A stretch of DNA of 44,817 bases from JAEUIZ01 sp046155605 (GCA_046155605.1 JBJXFQ010000001.1:1-44817); one strand, 5' to 3'; shown: positions 32,167 to 40,891, counted from the stretch's first letter. The notes: a model not told the origin generated them from the sequence alone. Translations and numbers: made by a program.

Positions 32167-33042
32167 TTAATTTCCGACAAGATGCCATCGCCCTTGGATC
32201 AGCGCGACCTTGCCCGCCTTCTTTAGTTGCTGCTGAGCAGTGCGGACGGCGTGCTTCCACTTTCTGCCGAAGTGCTTACCGTCGATCACACGGTCAACGC
32301 TGTCGTCGCACAAATCCGGATGCAACCGCTGTATCAACGGGTGCATATCTTCGGTGGCAAGCGGACCGTTCCTTCGCAACAAGAAAGTGATGGTTCTCGC
32401 AAGCACCGTGTGCAGCGCGCCGCCGGCGAGACGTGCTCGAATCAGGGCGTCGTCCGCGGCATGAAGTGCCGACGACAACTTTCGTTGAACTGCTCGCGAG
32501 GCAGAGGCAACTTGTTGTGCATATGCCTTTCGTGCATCGATCGCGGCCTCGCAATACGCCGCAAGTGTTGCCGCGTCCATCTCGGCACCCAGCGAGGCAT
32601 AGCCCAATACGTCCGATTCGATGGCTGCTGCGAGCGTCGCGTCGGAAACAAGAATACCATACTCATAGTTTCGACCCAAGCCACCGGCCGTTAGATTTCC
32701 AGAAGTCACCACCGCTCGGTTGCAATCGGCGATATAGACTTTGGCGTGAAGGCGAGGAAGATGAACGACCCTGCTTCCCTGTAGAATGGCACAAACGCTT
32801 GCCACCGCTCTCGGGTCCGTCGCTCCAGTACACACCGCTCGGGGCGAGAGATCGGTGAGCATCACTGATTGGTTCCCGAACGCACCCTTGTCTGATCTCG
32901 CTCGGGCAACCGCTTCGGCACCGTCCGGCGAGACATACGGCGCGCACAGCACCAACCGCTGCTCGGCTGAGGATACGAGCTCGGTAAACATCGCATCCCA
33001 AGAACCCGCAATCAACTGGATGGAGTGAGCGCCGGTCAGCAT
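32167..33042 (-). CDS. PLD-family nuclease with C-terminal winged-helix-like domain
   Basis: 291 residues. A single HKD motif (HxKx4D), H99, K101 and D106 in LHAKVYIADCNRAVVTSGN, marks the phospholipase D/BfiI-type nuclease superfamily; the SGN is also family-typical. The C-terminal region (LHPDLCDDSVDRVIDGKHFGRKWKHAVRTAQQQLKKAGK) resembles a winged-helix domain found in restriction-type proteins. A single HKD suggests a dimer. It follows the 71-residue gene by 18 bp and the truncated methyltransferase, as in a restriction-modification locus. A hand count on 32281-32340 gives 34/60 G+C, below the 40/60 counted in 33601-33660. Confidence 0.82.
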   Translation of the reverse strand: MLTGAHSIQLIAGSWDAMFTELVSSAEQRLVLCAPYVSPDGAEAVARARSDKGAFGNQSVMLTDLSPRAVCTGATDPRAVASVCAILQGSRVVHLPRLHAKVYIADCNRAVVTSGNLTAGGLGRNYEYGILVSDATLAAAIESDVLGYASLGAEMDAATLAAYCEAAIDARKAYAQQVASASRAVQRKLSSALHAADDALIRARLAGGALHTVLARTITFLLRRNGPLATEDMHPLIQRLHPDLCDDSVDRVIDGKHFGRKWKHAVRTAQQQLKKAGKVALIQGRWHLVGN

Positions 33043-33060
33043 CTCGATAAAGTCCCCATG

Positions 33061-33276
33061 CTACATGTGGTATGCGCGACGATCATAGGCGGCCTTGCAC
33101 GCTTCTGATTCGATCCGCCAATCAGGAACGCCGTTCGCGGTGAGTAGACTCGTCGCTAATACATCTTCGAGTATCAACTGGCGATATCCATTCGTTGGCT
33201 CAATCGAACAAATCAACCGGACCGTCTTGTTCTTGTAGCGAAAAACATGTTCAAACTGCCTTGGTCGTTTTGCCAT
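33061..33276 (-). CDS. Small protein of unknown function (71 aa) in the nuclease locus
   Basis: 71 residues from ATG 33276, with GGGAGAG 7 nt upstream; the longer frame to 33462 is antisense shadow. The sequence is basic at the start (MAKRPRQFEHVFRYKNKTVR), hydrophobic-to-polar after that, and ends KAAYDRRAYHM. No homology is recognised. It has about 50% G+C in a hand count of 33121-33180 (30/60), the lowest of the window's genes. It lies between a truncated methyltransferase and the PLD nuclease on the same strand; it could be an accessory or specificity subunit, but that is conjecture. Confidence 0.6.
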   Translation of the reverse strand: MAKRPRQFEHVFRYKNKTVRLICSIEPTNGYRQLILEDVLATSLLTANGVPDWRIESEACKAAYDRRAYHM

Positions 33277-33301
33277 TTGAGTGCTCTCCCATGCGAATTG
33301 A

Positions 33302-33727
33302 TCAGTAGCGGGCATTGACCCGAAACCGCTGTGTCCACCACGCCCCCGGGTTGCCGTGCCGTTTGTAGATGCAGCACTCAAAGAGCCGCCACCCGGCACG
33401 GTCCACCCAATCCACCGCCCATCGGAAGGTCGTGAGGGACTTGGCAAAGTCCTTGGTGCCATCGCCGATCACGACGCCGCACACGCCGCCCTCGCGGGTG
33501 ACGTTGAAGAGTTCCGAACCGAGCGTTCGATAATCGAACGTCCAGTTCTTGCCATAGTCGCGGATGCCGTCGTACGGCGGGCTGAAGACCGTCAGGTCAA
33601 CACTCCCCGCTTCCATCGTCGGCAGGATCTTGAGCGCGTCGCCGAGCACGATGGCGTTGCGAAACGGCGCGGCGGCGGGCTCGGGGACGGGCTTGGCGCG
33701 GCGGGTACGCGGAACGGTGACAGGCAT
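33302..33727 (-). pseudogene. Truncated DNA methyltransferase (N4/N6-type)
   Basis: 141 residues from ATG 33727; full-length enzymes of this type are about 300. It opens with FRNAIVLGDALKILPTMEAGSVDLTVFSPPYDGIRDYG, including the catalytic motif IV SPPY, and continues to GAWWTQRFRVN, the region before the permuted SAM-binding motif I. The protein then ends NARY and TGA. The FxGxG-type motif I is missing, so activity is unlikely. The stop lies 26 bp before the start of the 71-residue gene, at the boundary where G+C falls. It is probably a remnant cut by a replacement event. Confidence 0.72.
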
Positions 33728-33818
33728 GGGTGAGTGTACCCATGCTCGCTGTCGTTGCGGCTCGTGTGCCGCCGATCGGTGCAGCCCGCTCGATTGACAC
33801 CGCCGCGGCCTTCCTCGC

Positions 33819-35696
33819 TCAGTGCATCCCCGCCAACTTGCGGACGGTGAAGTCGAAACCGTGCTTGAGGGCACGGTGCATCCCGGCGACGATGCCGATG
33901 TAGATTCCCGCCGCAACGACGCTGCCGATGAGCAGCGAGAGGCGCGAGGTTTCGAGCGAATCGGTCTGCGCGAAGGTCTTGTCGGTCGCCGGGCCGGGCG
34001 TGATGATGGCCCACACCAGCGTCGCGGGGCTGAGCGCGCCGAGCGACGGCCCGACAAACGTGAAACCGGGCGACGCCTGCCACCCGCAAAGCCCGACGAC
34101 GCCCGACACGATGCCCACGACGGCGACGGTCATGACCACCGACGTGAGCGTGCCCTTGCTCTTGAGCGACCAGTGCAGGCCGACCATGACGCAGAAAGCC
34201 ATGAACGGCAGGAAGACCAGGGCCGCGAGCAGTGCGCCTTCGGGCAAAACGAGCGGGAGTTGCGTGGGCGTGGTGCTCTGGCTGGAGGTATAAGGCACCG
34301 TGACGGCGGGTGAGGCACCGCCCGCCGAGCCCAGCCCGTCGGTGGCGACATAGAGCCCGGCGAGCGCGAGCGTGAAGATGGGCACGGCCAGCATCGGCGC
34401 GATGTACGCGACGAGCCCACGCAGTTTGCCCGAGAGGTACTGCCCGGGCGTGATGGGCGTGGTCAGGATGAGGTCGAGCGTGCCATCCTCGCGTTCGCGG
34501 CTAATGGCCGTCGCGCTCATGTTCATCGCGACGAGGGTGGTGACGGCGACCTCACCCAGGACGGTGGCGAGGAGCGCGAGTTGGAAATCGGTGGCCTTCA
34601 TGCCTCCGCCGTGGAACATGGCCACCAGCGCGATGGCCCAGAGCACGCCGGCACCGATAAAGGCCCACCGCGCGACCATTCGCCCGAGCGTTGCGTTGCG
34701 GGCCGCGGCCTCGCGCCAGGCGATCGGATTCGCCCAGACGTTGCGCGGCGGCCTGTGCTCGGCACCCGCACGCCCGAGACCAAGCAATCGGCGATACCAC
34801 GGCGTGCCGGACTCGCCCGTGAGCATCGTCAGCCCGCCCGTGCGAACGGTGAGCGTCGAGGCCGCGATGAGGAAAACGCTCAGCAGGAGCGAGCCGACGC
34901 AGAAGGTCGTGATGGGGCGCTCGAGGAACCACGCACCGAGGCCAGCGTGCGAGCCAGCAACCGCGGCGGGATAGGACGTGGGGTTGAGCAGTGCCTGGAG
35001 CGCGAGGAACGGGTTGAGCCCGGTCATCCAGGTGACGCCGGTGCCACCGGGGCCGGCCCCTTTGCCCTGGCTGCGGAGCCAGTAATCGAGCGCGAAACTA
35101 AGGACGACGTAACTGACGACAGCGACATAGAACGCGAAGACGGCTCGTTTGCCGACGAGCCGACTCACTGACAGCGCGATCGCCATCGAGCCGACAAAGA
35201 GCGCGGCGGCGGCGGCGATGAGATAACTGGTGAATATGGCCGGCGCGGGCACCCCCCCGAAGTACTTGGTGATGGCGAAGAGCGGGAGGCTCGAGACCAA
35301 CAGCGCCAGGATGAAAAACAGTCGCCCGAAGAGGTTGCCCAGCACGATCTGGAGCGGGCCCATCGGGGTGGTGAGCATGATGTCCCACGTGCGCGGGTTG
35401 GCCTCCTGCGCGATCGCGCCCGCCATGAACACTGGGGCAAGCACACAGATGAGCCCGACTTGGAGGTAAGCAACGTAGGTAAAACTGTCGGCCCCGAACT
35501 GCGCCAGGTCGCGGAAACTGATCGCCCCGCCGCCGGCGGGCGCGAGTAGCGACCAGAGCAGCAGCAGGATGAGGGCCGCGAGGTAGGCGCTGCGGATATA
35601 GAGGTGGCGCACCCGCCGCGAGCCGTTCTGCACGAGTCGCACAGTGATCGGATTGGTCGGCCCCAGTCGCAGGAACCATTTGAGGATCACGGGCAT
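33819..35696 (-). CDS. ABC-2 type transporter permease, duplicated in one polypeptide
   Basis: 625 residues from ATG 35696; ATGs further upstream are possible. The protein has two halves with about six predicted helices each. Both halves contain a matching element: TWDIMLTTPMGPLQIVLGNL near 105-125 and GTLDLILTTPITPGQYLSGK near 400-420, each preceded by an acidic-arginine segment (QEANPR; REREDG) characteristic of ABC-2 permeases. A short cytoplasmic linker (WYRRLLGLGRAGAEHRPPRN) separates them. No ATPase gene is adjacent. Export of a lipid, polysaccharide or drug is typical, but the substrate is unknown. Confidence 0.85.
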   Translation of the reverse strand: MPVILKWFLRLGPTNPITVRLVQNGSRRVRHLYIRSAYLAALILLLLWSLLAPAGGGAISFRDLAQFGADSFTYVAYLQVGLICVLAPVFMAGAIAQEANPRTWDIMLTTPMGPLQIVLGNLFGRLFFILALLVSSLPLFAITKYFGGVPAPAIFTSYLIAAAAALFVGSMAIALSVSRLVGKRAVFAFYVAVVSYVVLSFALDYWLRSQGKGAGPGGTGVTWMTGLNPFLALQALLNPTSYPAAVAGSHAGLGAWFLERPITTFCVGSLLLSVFLIAASTLTVRTGGLTMLTGESGTPWYRRLLGLGRAGAEHRPPRNVWANPIAWREAAARNATLGRMVARWAFIGAGVLWAIALVAMFHGGGMKATDFQLALLATVLGEVAVTTLVAMNMSATAISREREDGTLDLILTTPITPGQYLSGKLRGLVAYIAPMLAVPIFTLALAGLYVATDGLGSAGGASPAVTVPYTSSQSTTPTQLPLVLPEGALLAALVFLPFMAFCVMVGLHWSLKSKGTLTSVVMTVAVVGIVSGVVGLCGWQASPGFTFVGPSLGALSPATLVWAIITPGPATDKTFAQTDSLETSRLSLLIGSVVAAGIYIGIVAGMHRALKHGFDFTVRKLAGMH

Positions 35697-35847
35697 GGCG
35701 AGGGATGGTACCGGAACAAGCCATCGTGGCATCGGCGAGAGGGCGAAAAGCGACACGATGGGATTCTGGGGTAATCGGGAAGTATTCTGTTCGGCATTCG
35801 CGTCGCATCATACTTCACAAAAAATAGTCAAAAAAGGAAAAAGCCCC

Positions 35848-35875
35848 TTGCATCAACCGCCGGAACTGGTATTCT
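35848..35875 (+). promoter_or_regulatory. Putative promoter of the PEP-CTERM gene, with A-tract upstream
   Basis: TTGCAT (35848-35853) and TATTCT (35870-35875) are 16 bp apart. A run of A-tracts (35819-35842) sits just upstream like an UP element. The predicted start near 35882 gives a leader of about 137 nt. The rest of the 322-bp gap between the divergent ABC permease and the PEP-CTERM gene holds nothing else I can support. Confidence 0.5.
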
Positions 35876-36018
35876 GTGGGCTGGAGACAGAGGGACAGGC
35901 GGCCCGTTGTGGGCTACTTCCCCCAAGTGCAGGCAGGTGCGGCGGGCGATTGCGCCCATTGGCTGCTCTTGGACCACGTCGGCCGCGAAGACCGGTTCGA
36001 AACATAGGAGGATTCCAT

Positions 36019-37062
36019 ATGAAGACTGCGGTTCGTTTGAGTGTGCTTGTTTGCGCGGCGGGTCTTGCGACCTCGGCCATGGCACAGGTCACCATTCCCG
36101 AGATCGAGGCGAACGAGACCAAGGCGACGGCGACTCTCGCCAGCGGCTTGGTCGCCAATGACATGCTGGTCGGCAACTCGACGGGCAGCAGCACCGTCGC
36201 CGGCCCGGCTAGCCTTGACACCTGGCGCGTGGGCACGGCCCCGGCACCCCTTGGCATCTATCGCTGGCGCCTCGCCATCACAACCACGGGCACGGCGGGC
36301 CATGTCGGCTCGATCCGCGGCCTGACCCAGACGGCGGCGGCCCAGGCTCCCTGGCTCCCCGGTCAGGTCGTCGGCACCCCGACCACTACTGACACCGCGT
36401 TCCAGACCAGTTCGACCTTGACGACGCCCACTCGCTTCAATCAGTGGTACGGCTTCGGCAAGGCCGAGGAGATCTACTACCGTGTGACCGGTGCCGCAGC
36501 GACGACCGCCGACTACAAGTCGACGCTCGAGTGCCAGCAGATCACGCCGGTGAACATCGGCTCGTTCCAGCCCGGTGCGATCACGATCAGCACGCTGGGC
36601 CAGGGTCACACGACGGACACCGATTTCTGGGTTTATAACAGCAACTTCGATGCGATCCGCGGCTACGGCAACGACGACGAGGCGATCACGGCGGTCAGCG
36701 GCGTCCCCGGCGCTACCGGCACGACGCTCCAGAGTGTGCTCAATCGCAACTACGCTCCCGGCACCTATTACATCGCCATGTCCAACTTCGCGCTCGCCAA
36801 CAACCAGGCGTCGCCCAGCGATGATGACTTCCGTACCGGCGCGCTCCTCGACTTCGCCAACGCTGTGGCGAACAGCAGCACAACCGTCAACCTGAACATG
36901 CAGTTCAGCGTGACGGATGGCGTGGGTCCCGCGGTCGTCGTCCCCAATACCAAAGTCGGTGCCTACGACGTCAACTGGTTCTGCTTCACGGTCGTTCCCG
37001 CTCCCAGCAGCCTCGCGCTCCTGGGCCTGGGCGGCCTGATCCTCGGTCGTCGTCGCCGCTAA
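36019..37062 (+). CDS. Exported PEP-CTERM protein
   Basis: 347 residues from ATG 36019, with AGGAGG 7 nt upstream. The signal peptide is MKTAVRLSVLVCAAGLATSA ending AMAQ. The body is beta-rich and threonine-rich, with a conserved-looking segment LNRNYAPGTYYIAMSNFALANN. The C-terminus VPAPSSLALLGLGGLILGRR plus arginines is a standard PEP-CTERM sorting signal (a VPAPSS variant). Processing by exosortase and export to the cell surface or matrix are expected. It stands alone with its own promoter and terminator. Confidence 0.9.
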   Translation: MKTAVRLSVLVCAAGLATSAMAQVTIPEIEANETKATATLASGLVANDMLVGNSTGSSTVAGPASLDTWRVGTAPAPLGIYRWRLAITTTGTAGHVGSIRGLTQTAAAQAPWLPGQVVGTPTTTDTAFQTSSTLTTPTRFNQWYGFGKAEEIYYRVTGAAATTADYKSTLECQQITPVNIGSFQPGAITISTLGQGHTTDTDFWVYNSNFDAIRGYGNDDEAITAVSGVPGATGTTLQSVLNRNYAPGTYYIAMSNFALANNQASPSDDDFRTGALLDFANAVANSSTTVNLNMQFSVTDGVGPAVVVPNTKVGAYDVNWFCFTVVPAPSSLALLGLGGLILGRRRR

Positions 37063-37096
37063 GGCGATCCGCGGCCATCGTGGTTTGACTCCGCAG

Positions 37097-37128
37097 CGCC
37101 CGGCCCACAGGTCGGGCGTTGTCTTTCT
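37097..37128 (+). terminator. Rho-independent terminator after the PEP-CTERM gene
   Basis: CGCCCGGCC (37097-37105) pairs with GGTCGGGCG (37110-37118), with one G-T pair and a CACA loop, followed by the T-rich TTGTCTTTCTT. It lies about 35 bp after the stop. Confidence 0.7.
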
Positions 37129-37178
37129 TGAGGTTGGTCACCGCATCACGGGTTGGGGTGCGCCGGTATGCTACGCTG

Positions 37179-37928
37179 ATGCGAACTGCCGTCATCCTGT
37201 TCGCGCTCTCGACAATGCCTTCCTTGGCCCGGCCGACGTACGTGTACCTCGGCCCACCCGTCACGATCCTCGACCCCGCGTCGATGGGCGCATGCTCCGG
37301 GCCGTTCGTCGCCGAGGTTCTCGTTCCAGATTCCTTCGCGGTGGTTCGCGCCACTGTTTCGATTCATCTGCCGCACTCGTGGCAGGGCGATGTCCGCGTG
37401 CGGCTGCTGCATGTGCCGACCGGAACGAGCGCGGTGCTGATCGATCGCCCCGGCATGCCGCAGACGTCGCTGGGCTTCTCGGCGGACGACTTCGGCCAAT
37501 CGGCGGCGATCCCGATGCTGCTCGCCGACTTCGCGCCATCGCGCTACGACGATCCGCCCGTCGCCGCGCCGGGCATCGCGCGCGTGAGCGGCCTGTGGCG
37601 TCCGGAAGCGCCCTTCGCCGCGTTCGCCGGGGTTTCCGCCGCGGGCGCGTGGCGGCTCGTGCTCGAAGATTGCTCGATGGGCGACACGGGCCAACTCATC
37701 GCGTTCTCGCTCACCCTCGACGGCGCGGGCTCGGGCTGCTATCCCAACTGCGACGGCTCGACCGCGTCCCCGTTCCTCAACGTCGCGGATTTCATCTGCT
37801 TCCAGAACCGGTTCGCGGCCGGCGGCACCGCCGCGAACTGCGACGGCTCGACCACGCCGCCCACGCTCAACGTCGCGGATTTCATCTGCTATGCCAACGC
37901 CTTTGCGGCGGGCTGCTCAGCGCCCTGA
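37179..37928 (+). CDS. Exported P-domain (proprotein convertase type) protein with dockerin-like tail
   Basis: 249 residues from ATG 37179, with signal peptide MRTAVILFALSTMPSLARP. The middle is a P-domain beta sandwich: VVRATVSIHLPHSWQGDVRVRLLHVPTG, then SGLWRPEAPFAAFAGVSAAGAWRLVLEDCSMGDTGQLIAFSLTLDG. No protease domain precedes it, so it is a stand-alone P-domain. It ends with two dockerin-like units (CYPNCDGSTASPFLNVADF; ANCDGSTTPPTLNVADF) and GCSAP. The 3' end overlaps the end of the convergent ASCH gene by 40 bp. P-domains often bind partners or stabilise proteases; here it may be an adaptor. Confidence 0.85.
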   Translation: MRTAVILFALSTMPSLARPTYVYLGPPVTILDPASMGACSGPFVAEVLVPDSFAVVRATVSIHLPHSWQGDVRVRLLHVPTGTSAVLIDRPGMPQTSLGFSADDFGQSAAIPMLLADFAPSRYDDPPVAAPGIARVSGLWRPEAPFAAFAGVSAAGAWRLVLEDCSMGDTGQLIAFSLTLDGAGSGCYPNCDGSTASPFLNVADFICFQNRFAAGGTAANCDGSTTPPTLNVADFICYANAFAAGCSAP

Positions 37929-38314
37929 AGCGTGAACCAGGCACTGCGGTCGCCGGGCGTGCGGATAAGCCTGGGCCCGCGCTCCGTCGCTCGCACCTCA
38001 TCGAGCCAGATCAGCGTCGCGTAGCGCGCCAGCCGTTTGCCCTGCCAATACCCGGGCTCGGCGACGATTGCCGCGCCAAAGTCTCGTCGCAGCCGCGCGA
38101 CGCCCGACGGCGAGAGCCCCTCGGCAAACAGAACGCGCGCGACCCGCGCCGACGCGCCGATGCCCCCGCCTCGCTCCTTGAACCACACGCAGTCCCCCAC
38201 GCCGACGGCCCGAAACGGCGCGCGCCGATTCCGCGACAATCGCGATTCGACGGTCTTTCGCCCGTCGAGGATCGCGTCCAGACAATGCGGCGTCACGATC
38301 GCGATGTGATCCAT
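37889..38314 (-). CDS. ASCH-domain protein
   Basis: 141 residues from ATG 38314, which overlaps the hldE stop by one base (TGATG). The N-terminal part, HCLDAILDGRKTVESRLSRNRRAPFRAVGVGDCVWFKERGG, has the PUA-like ASCH layout: helix, G-x-K-T-x-E-x-R motif, then a strand with 'GD.V'. ASCH proteins bind RNA or nucleosides, and some cleave N4-acetylcytidine. Co-translation with hldE has no obvious functional meaning. The 3' end overlaps the P-domain gene. Confidence 0.78.
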   Translation of the reverse strand: MDHIAIVTPHCLDAILDGRKTVESRLSRNRRAPFRAVGVGDCVWFKERGGGIGASARVARVLFAEGLSPSGVARLRRDFGAAIVAEPGYWQGKRLARYATLIWLDEVRATERGPRLIRTPGDRSAWFTLQGAEQPAAKALA

Positions 38315-39789
38315 CACGCCCGCCTCAGCCGATCGATCGTGCCCGTGGTGCTGCGGCCCTCGACCAGCGGCACAAGTTCGACCCGCCCGCCATAGGCCTC
38401 GACCACGCTCGCGCCGACAACCTGCGATTTCGCATAGTCCGTGCCCTTCACGAGCACGTCCGGCCGCAGCGCCTCGATGAGCGACATGGGCGTCTCCTCG
38501 TCAAAGACCACAACCGCGGCGACGCACGCGAGCGCGCCGAGCACGCGGGCGCGATCTTCCTGCGTGTTCACGGGCCTCCCTTGCCCCTTGAGCCCGCGCA
38601 CGGATTGGTCCGAGTTGAGCCCGACGATCAGCACGTCGCCAAAGGCCGCGGCCCGTTCGAGCAGCGTGACGTGCCCGCTGTGCAGGATGTCAAAGCACCC
38701 GTTGGTGAAAACGACGCGCCGGCCCTCGCGTCGCGCCGCCGCCGCCTGCACTCGGGCCTGCTCGATCGTGCGGAGTTTGCCGTGCCGCCCGTGAGAGAGG
38801 ATCTCGTGGTGGATGCGTTCGAGCGGGATCGGCGCGACACCGAAGACCTCAACTTCGAGCCCCGCCGCAGCATTGGCGAAGCGCACCGCATCGCCCCACG
38901 CCGCGCCCTGCGCCCGCGCCGCCGCCAGACCCGCGAGGAACATGTCGCCGGCACCCGTCACGTCATAGACCTCACGCGCAACCGTCGGCACCGCCATCGG
39001 CTTGCCACCGCGCTCCAGCAGCAGTGCCCCGTGCCGATCCAGCGTCAGCACCACCGCCTCGGCGTCGAGTTTCGCGACCAGATCGTGCGCGAGGTGCGCG
39101 TTATGAACCGCGTCCGCCTGCCCGTGCGTCTTCAGGCCCGTGGCCGCCTCGGCCTCGGTGCGGTTGGGCGTGATCGCCGTGCAGCCTCGGTACTTGCCAT
39201 AGTCCTCGAGCCGGGCCGGATCGACAAAGACCGGCACGCCCGCCCGCCGCGACCGCTCAATCACGCCCTGGCACACTTCCTCGCTGCACACGCCCTTGGC
39301 ATAGTCCTCAATGCACACGACATCCGTGCCCGGCAATCGCCGCTCAAACTCGTCCAGCAGCCGCCGAGTCGCCGCGCCCGAAAGCGGCTCGCGCGACTCG
39401 ACATCGACGCGGAACATCTTCTGGGGGTGGCGGGCCTGTGCCAGGCCGATGAGGTTCCGCTTCACCGTCGTCGGCCGATCGCGGTCGATAACGAGCGCCG
39501 AGCCATCAACGCCCGCCGCCACCAGCGCCGCGGCCAGCGCGCGGCCCTCGGCATCGTCGCCAACCACGCCCAGCGCGCAGACGCTCCCCTGCATCGCCGC
39601 GAGATCGAGGCAGACGTTCGCGCTCCCGCCCGGACGATCCTCGGTCCGCGTCACATGCAGAACCGGCACTGGCGCATCGGCGCTCAGCCGCTCGGCCTCG
39701 CCATACCACAACTGGTCGAGCATGAAGTCGCCCACGACCAGAGCCCGAAACGGCCGCCAACGCGCGAGATGGTCCAGCAACGGGTCCAC
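38314..39789 (-). CDS. hldE: Bifunctional heptose-7-phosphate kinase/heptose-1-phosphate adenylyltransferase
   Basis: 491 residues from GTG 39789; the frame reaches 39837 but that part lies inside a repeat. The enzyme makes ADP-heptose, the core sugar precursor of lipopolysaccharide. The N-terminal PfkB kinase domain has GDFMLDQLWYG, GGSANVCLDL and the catalytic DVTGAGDMF. The C-terminal adenylyltransferase has FTNGCFDILHSGH (HxGH-type) and ends VLVKGTDYAKSQVVGA, then GRSTTGTIDRLRR. Length and domain order match E. coli HldE. It is downstream of lpxK in the same direction, a functional lipopolysaccharide pairing. Confidence 0.95.
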   Translation of the reverse strand: MDPLLDHLARWRPFRALVVGDFMLDQLWYGEAERLSADAPVPVLHVTRTEDRPGGSANVCLDLAAMQGSVCALGVVGDDAEGRALAAALVAAGVDGSALVIDRDRPTTVKRNLIGLAQARHPQKMFRVDVESREPLSGAATRRLLDEFERRLPGTDVVCIEDYAKGVCSEEVCQGVIERSRRAGVPVFVDPARLEDYGKYRGCTAITPNRTEAEAATGLKTHGQADAVHNAHLAHDLVAKLDAEAVVLTLDRHGALLLERGGKPMAVPTVAREVYDVTGAGDMFLAGLAAARAQGAAWGDAVRFANAAAGLEVEVFGVAPIPLERIHHEILSHGRHGKLRTIEQARVQAAAARREGRRVVFTNGCFDILHSGHVTLLERAAAFGDVLIVGLNSDQSVRGLKGQGRPVNTQEDRARVLGALACVAAVVVFDEETPMSLIEALRPDVLVKGTDYAKSQVVGASVVEAYGGRVELVPLVEGRSTTGTIDRLRRA

Positions 39790-39809
39790 GCACAAAGTGT
39801 ATGGGCGAC

Positions 39810-39844
39810 TTGGTGGCACCGGCCTCTTGGGTGGCACCGGCCTC
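39810..39844. repeat. Tandem GGTGGCACCGGCCTC repeat upstream of hldE
   Basis: TTGGTGGCACCGGCCTC (39810-39826) recurs as TTGGGTGGCACCGGCCTC (39827-39844). The reverse complement contains GTGCCACC, the core of the repeats at 29754-29862. It sits in the gap between lpxK and hldE and may be a degraded member of that family. Confidence 0.5.
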
Positions 39845-39856
39845 CTGATCGGTGTG

Positions 39857-40891
39857 CTAATCCTCCGGTGCCCCGGCCTTCGCCGTCTCGAGCACTAACT
39901 CCATCAACTCCTCCCCGCCCCTGTCAAAGTTCATCGCCAATCGCGGACGGAGCACCGGGCAAGGCCACGGCCCGCGCGACGAGAGTTTGGACCAGTCCTT
40001 GGCCGTGATCAGGATCGCGTGCGCGCCGCGTGCGGCCTCTGTGATCCGCCGAACCGTGCCGGGCGAGTATGGATCGTGGTCGCGCAGCACCACTTCCGCC
40101 GCGGGAGGCCCGCCCAGCGCCTGCCTCGCTCGCGCCAGAAACGGCCCGGGATTCCCGATCGCGCACGCCACCACCACCCGCCGTCCCTGAATCGAGCCGA
40201 TCGCCACGGGCTCGCCCGCGCTCGAATCAAGCATCGGGGTCCAATGGTGCCGCGCCACCGCGGTCAGCACGCCTGGGCTCACGCGCGACACCTCCCGCTC
40301 TATCGAGGTGAGCGCCGACGGCGCGGCGGCCTCGGCGTGCGTCAGCACCACCGCCTGCGCCCGACGCAGACTCTCCACCGGCTCACGCAACCAGCCCGCC
40401 GGCAGAAGGCGATCCGCGAACGGGTCGCGCGTCGCGTCGATGAGCACGAGGTCGAGGTCGCGTGCGATCCGGCGATGCTGGAACCCATCATCGAGCACGA
40501 TGCAATCGCTGTGCGGGCCGTCGGCGTCGTACTCGCGCCCGAAAAGCCGGATCAGCCCCTCGGCGCGATTCGGCTGCGCGACGATGGGCACGCCCGCGAG
40601 TGCCGTCGCGTGCTCCGCTGCTTCGTCCGATTCGCCCCCACCTCCCCGATACCCGCGCATCGCGATGCACGGGCGATACCCCGCGGCCAGCAGCCCCGAC
40701 ACGATCCACCGCACCATCGGCGTCTTGCCCGTCCCGCCCACCGAGAGGTTGCCCACGCTGATGACAGCCCGATCAAAGCGGATGACGCCCTGGCCGGCGT
40801 CGAATCGTCGGTTGCGTCGTGCGATCGCGCCCTCGTAAGCCCGCGCTGCCAGCGCCCCGATCAGGCCTGGGAAAGGTCCATCACGACGCAC
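39857..40891 (-). CDS. lpxK: Tetraacyldisaccharide 4'-kinase
   Basis: 344 residues from GTG 40891, which overlaps the upstream gene by 11 bp; a TTG at 40942 would add 17 residues. It phosphorylates the lipid A precursor at the inner membrane. The Walker A loop is VGNLSVGGTGKTP; LDDGFQHRRIARDLDLVLID is the family's second motif (DDGFQH); and DHDPYSP with TAKDWSKL is the C-terminal signature (usually TEKDAVK). Short flanking basic residues and a hydrophobic segment are consistent with membrane association. With HldE and an outer-membrane porin pair it supports a lipid A-containing outer membrane. Confidence 0.93.
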   Translation of the reverse strand: MRRDGPFPGLIGALAARAYEGAIARRNRRFDAGQGVIRFDRAVISVGNLSVGGTGKTPMVRWIVSGLLAAGYRPCIAMRGYRGGGGESDEAAEHATALAGVPIVAQPNRAEGLIRLFGREYDADGPHSDCIVLDDGFQHRRIARDLDLVLIDATRDPFADRLLPAGWLREPVESLRRAQAVVLTHAEAAAPSALTSIEREVSRVSPGVLTAVARHHWTPMLDSSAGEPVAIGSIQGRRVVVACAIGNPGPFLARARQALGGPPAAEVVLRDHDPYSPGTVRRITEAARGAHAILITAKDWSKLSSRGPWPCPVLRPRLAMNFDRGGEELMELVLETAKAGAPED

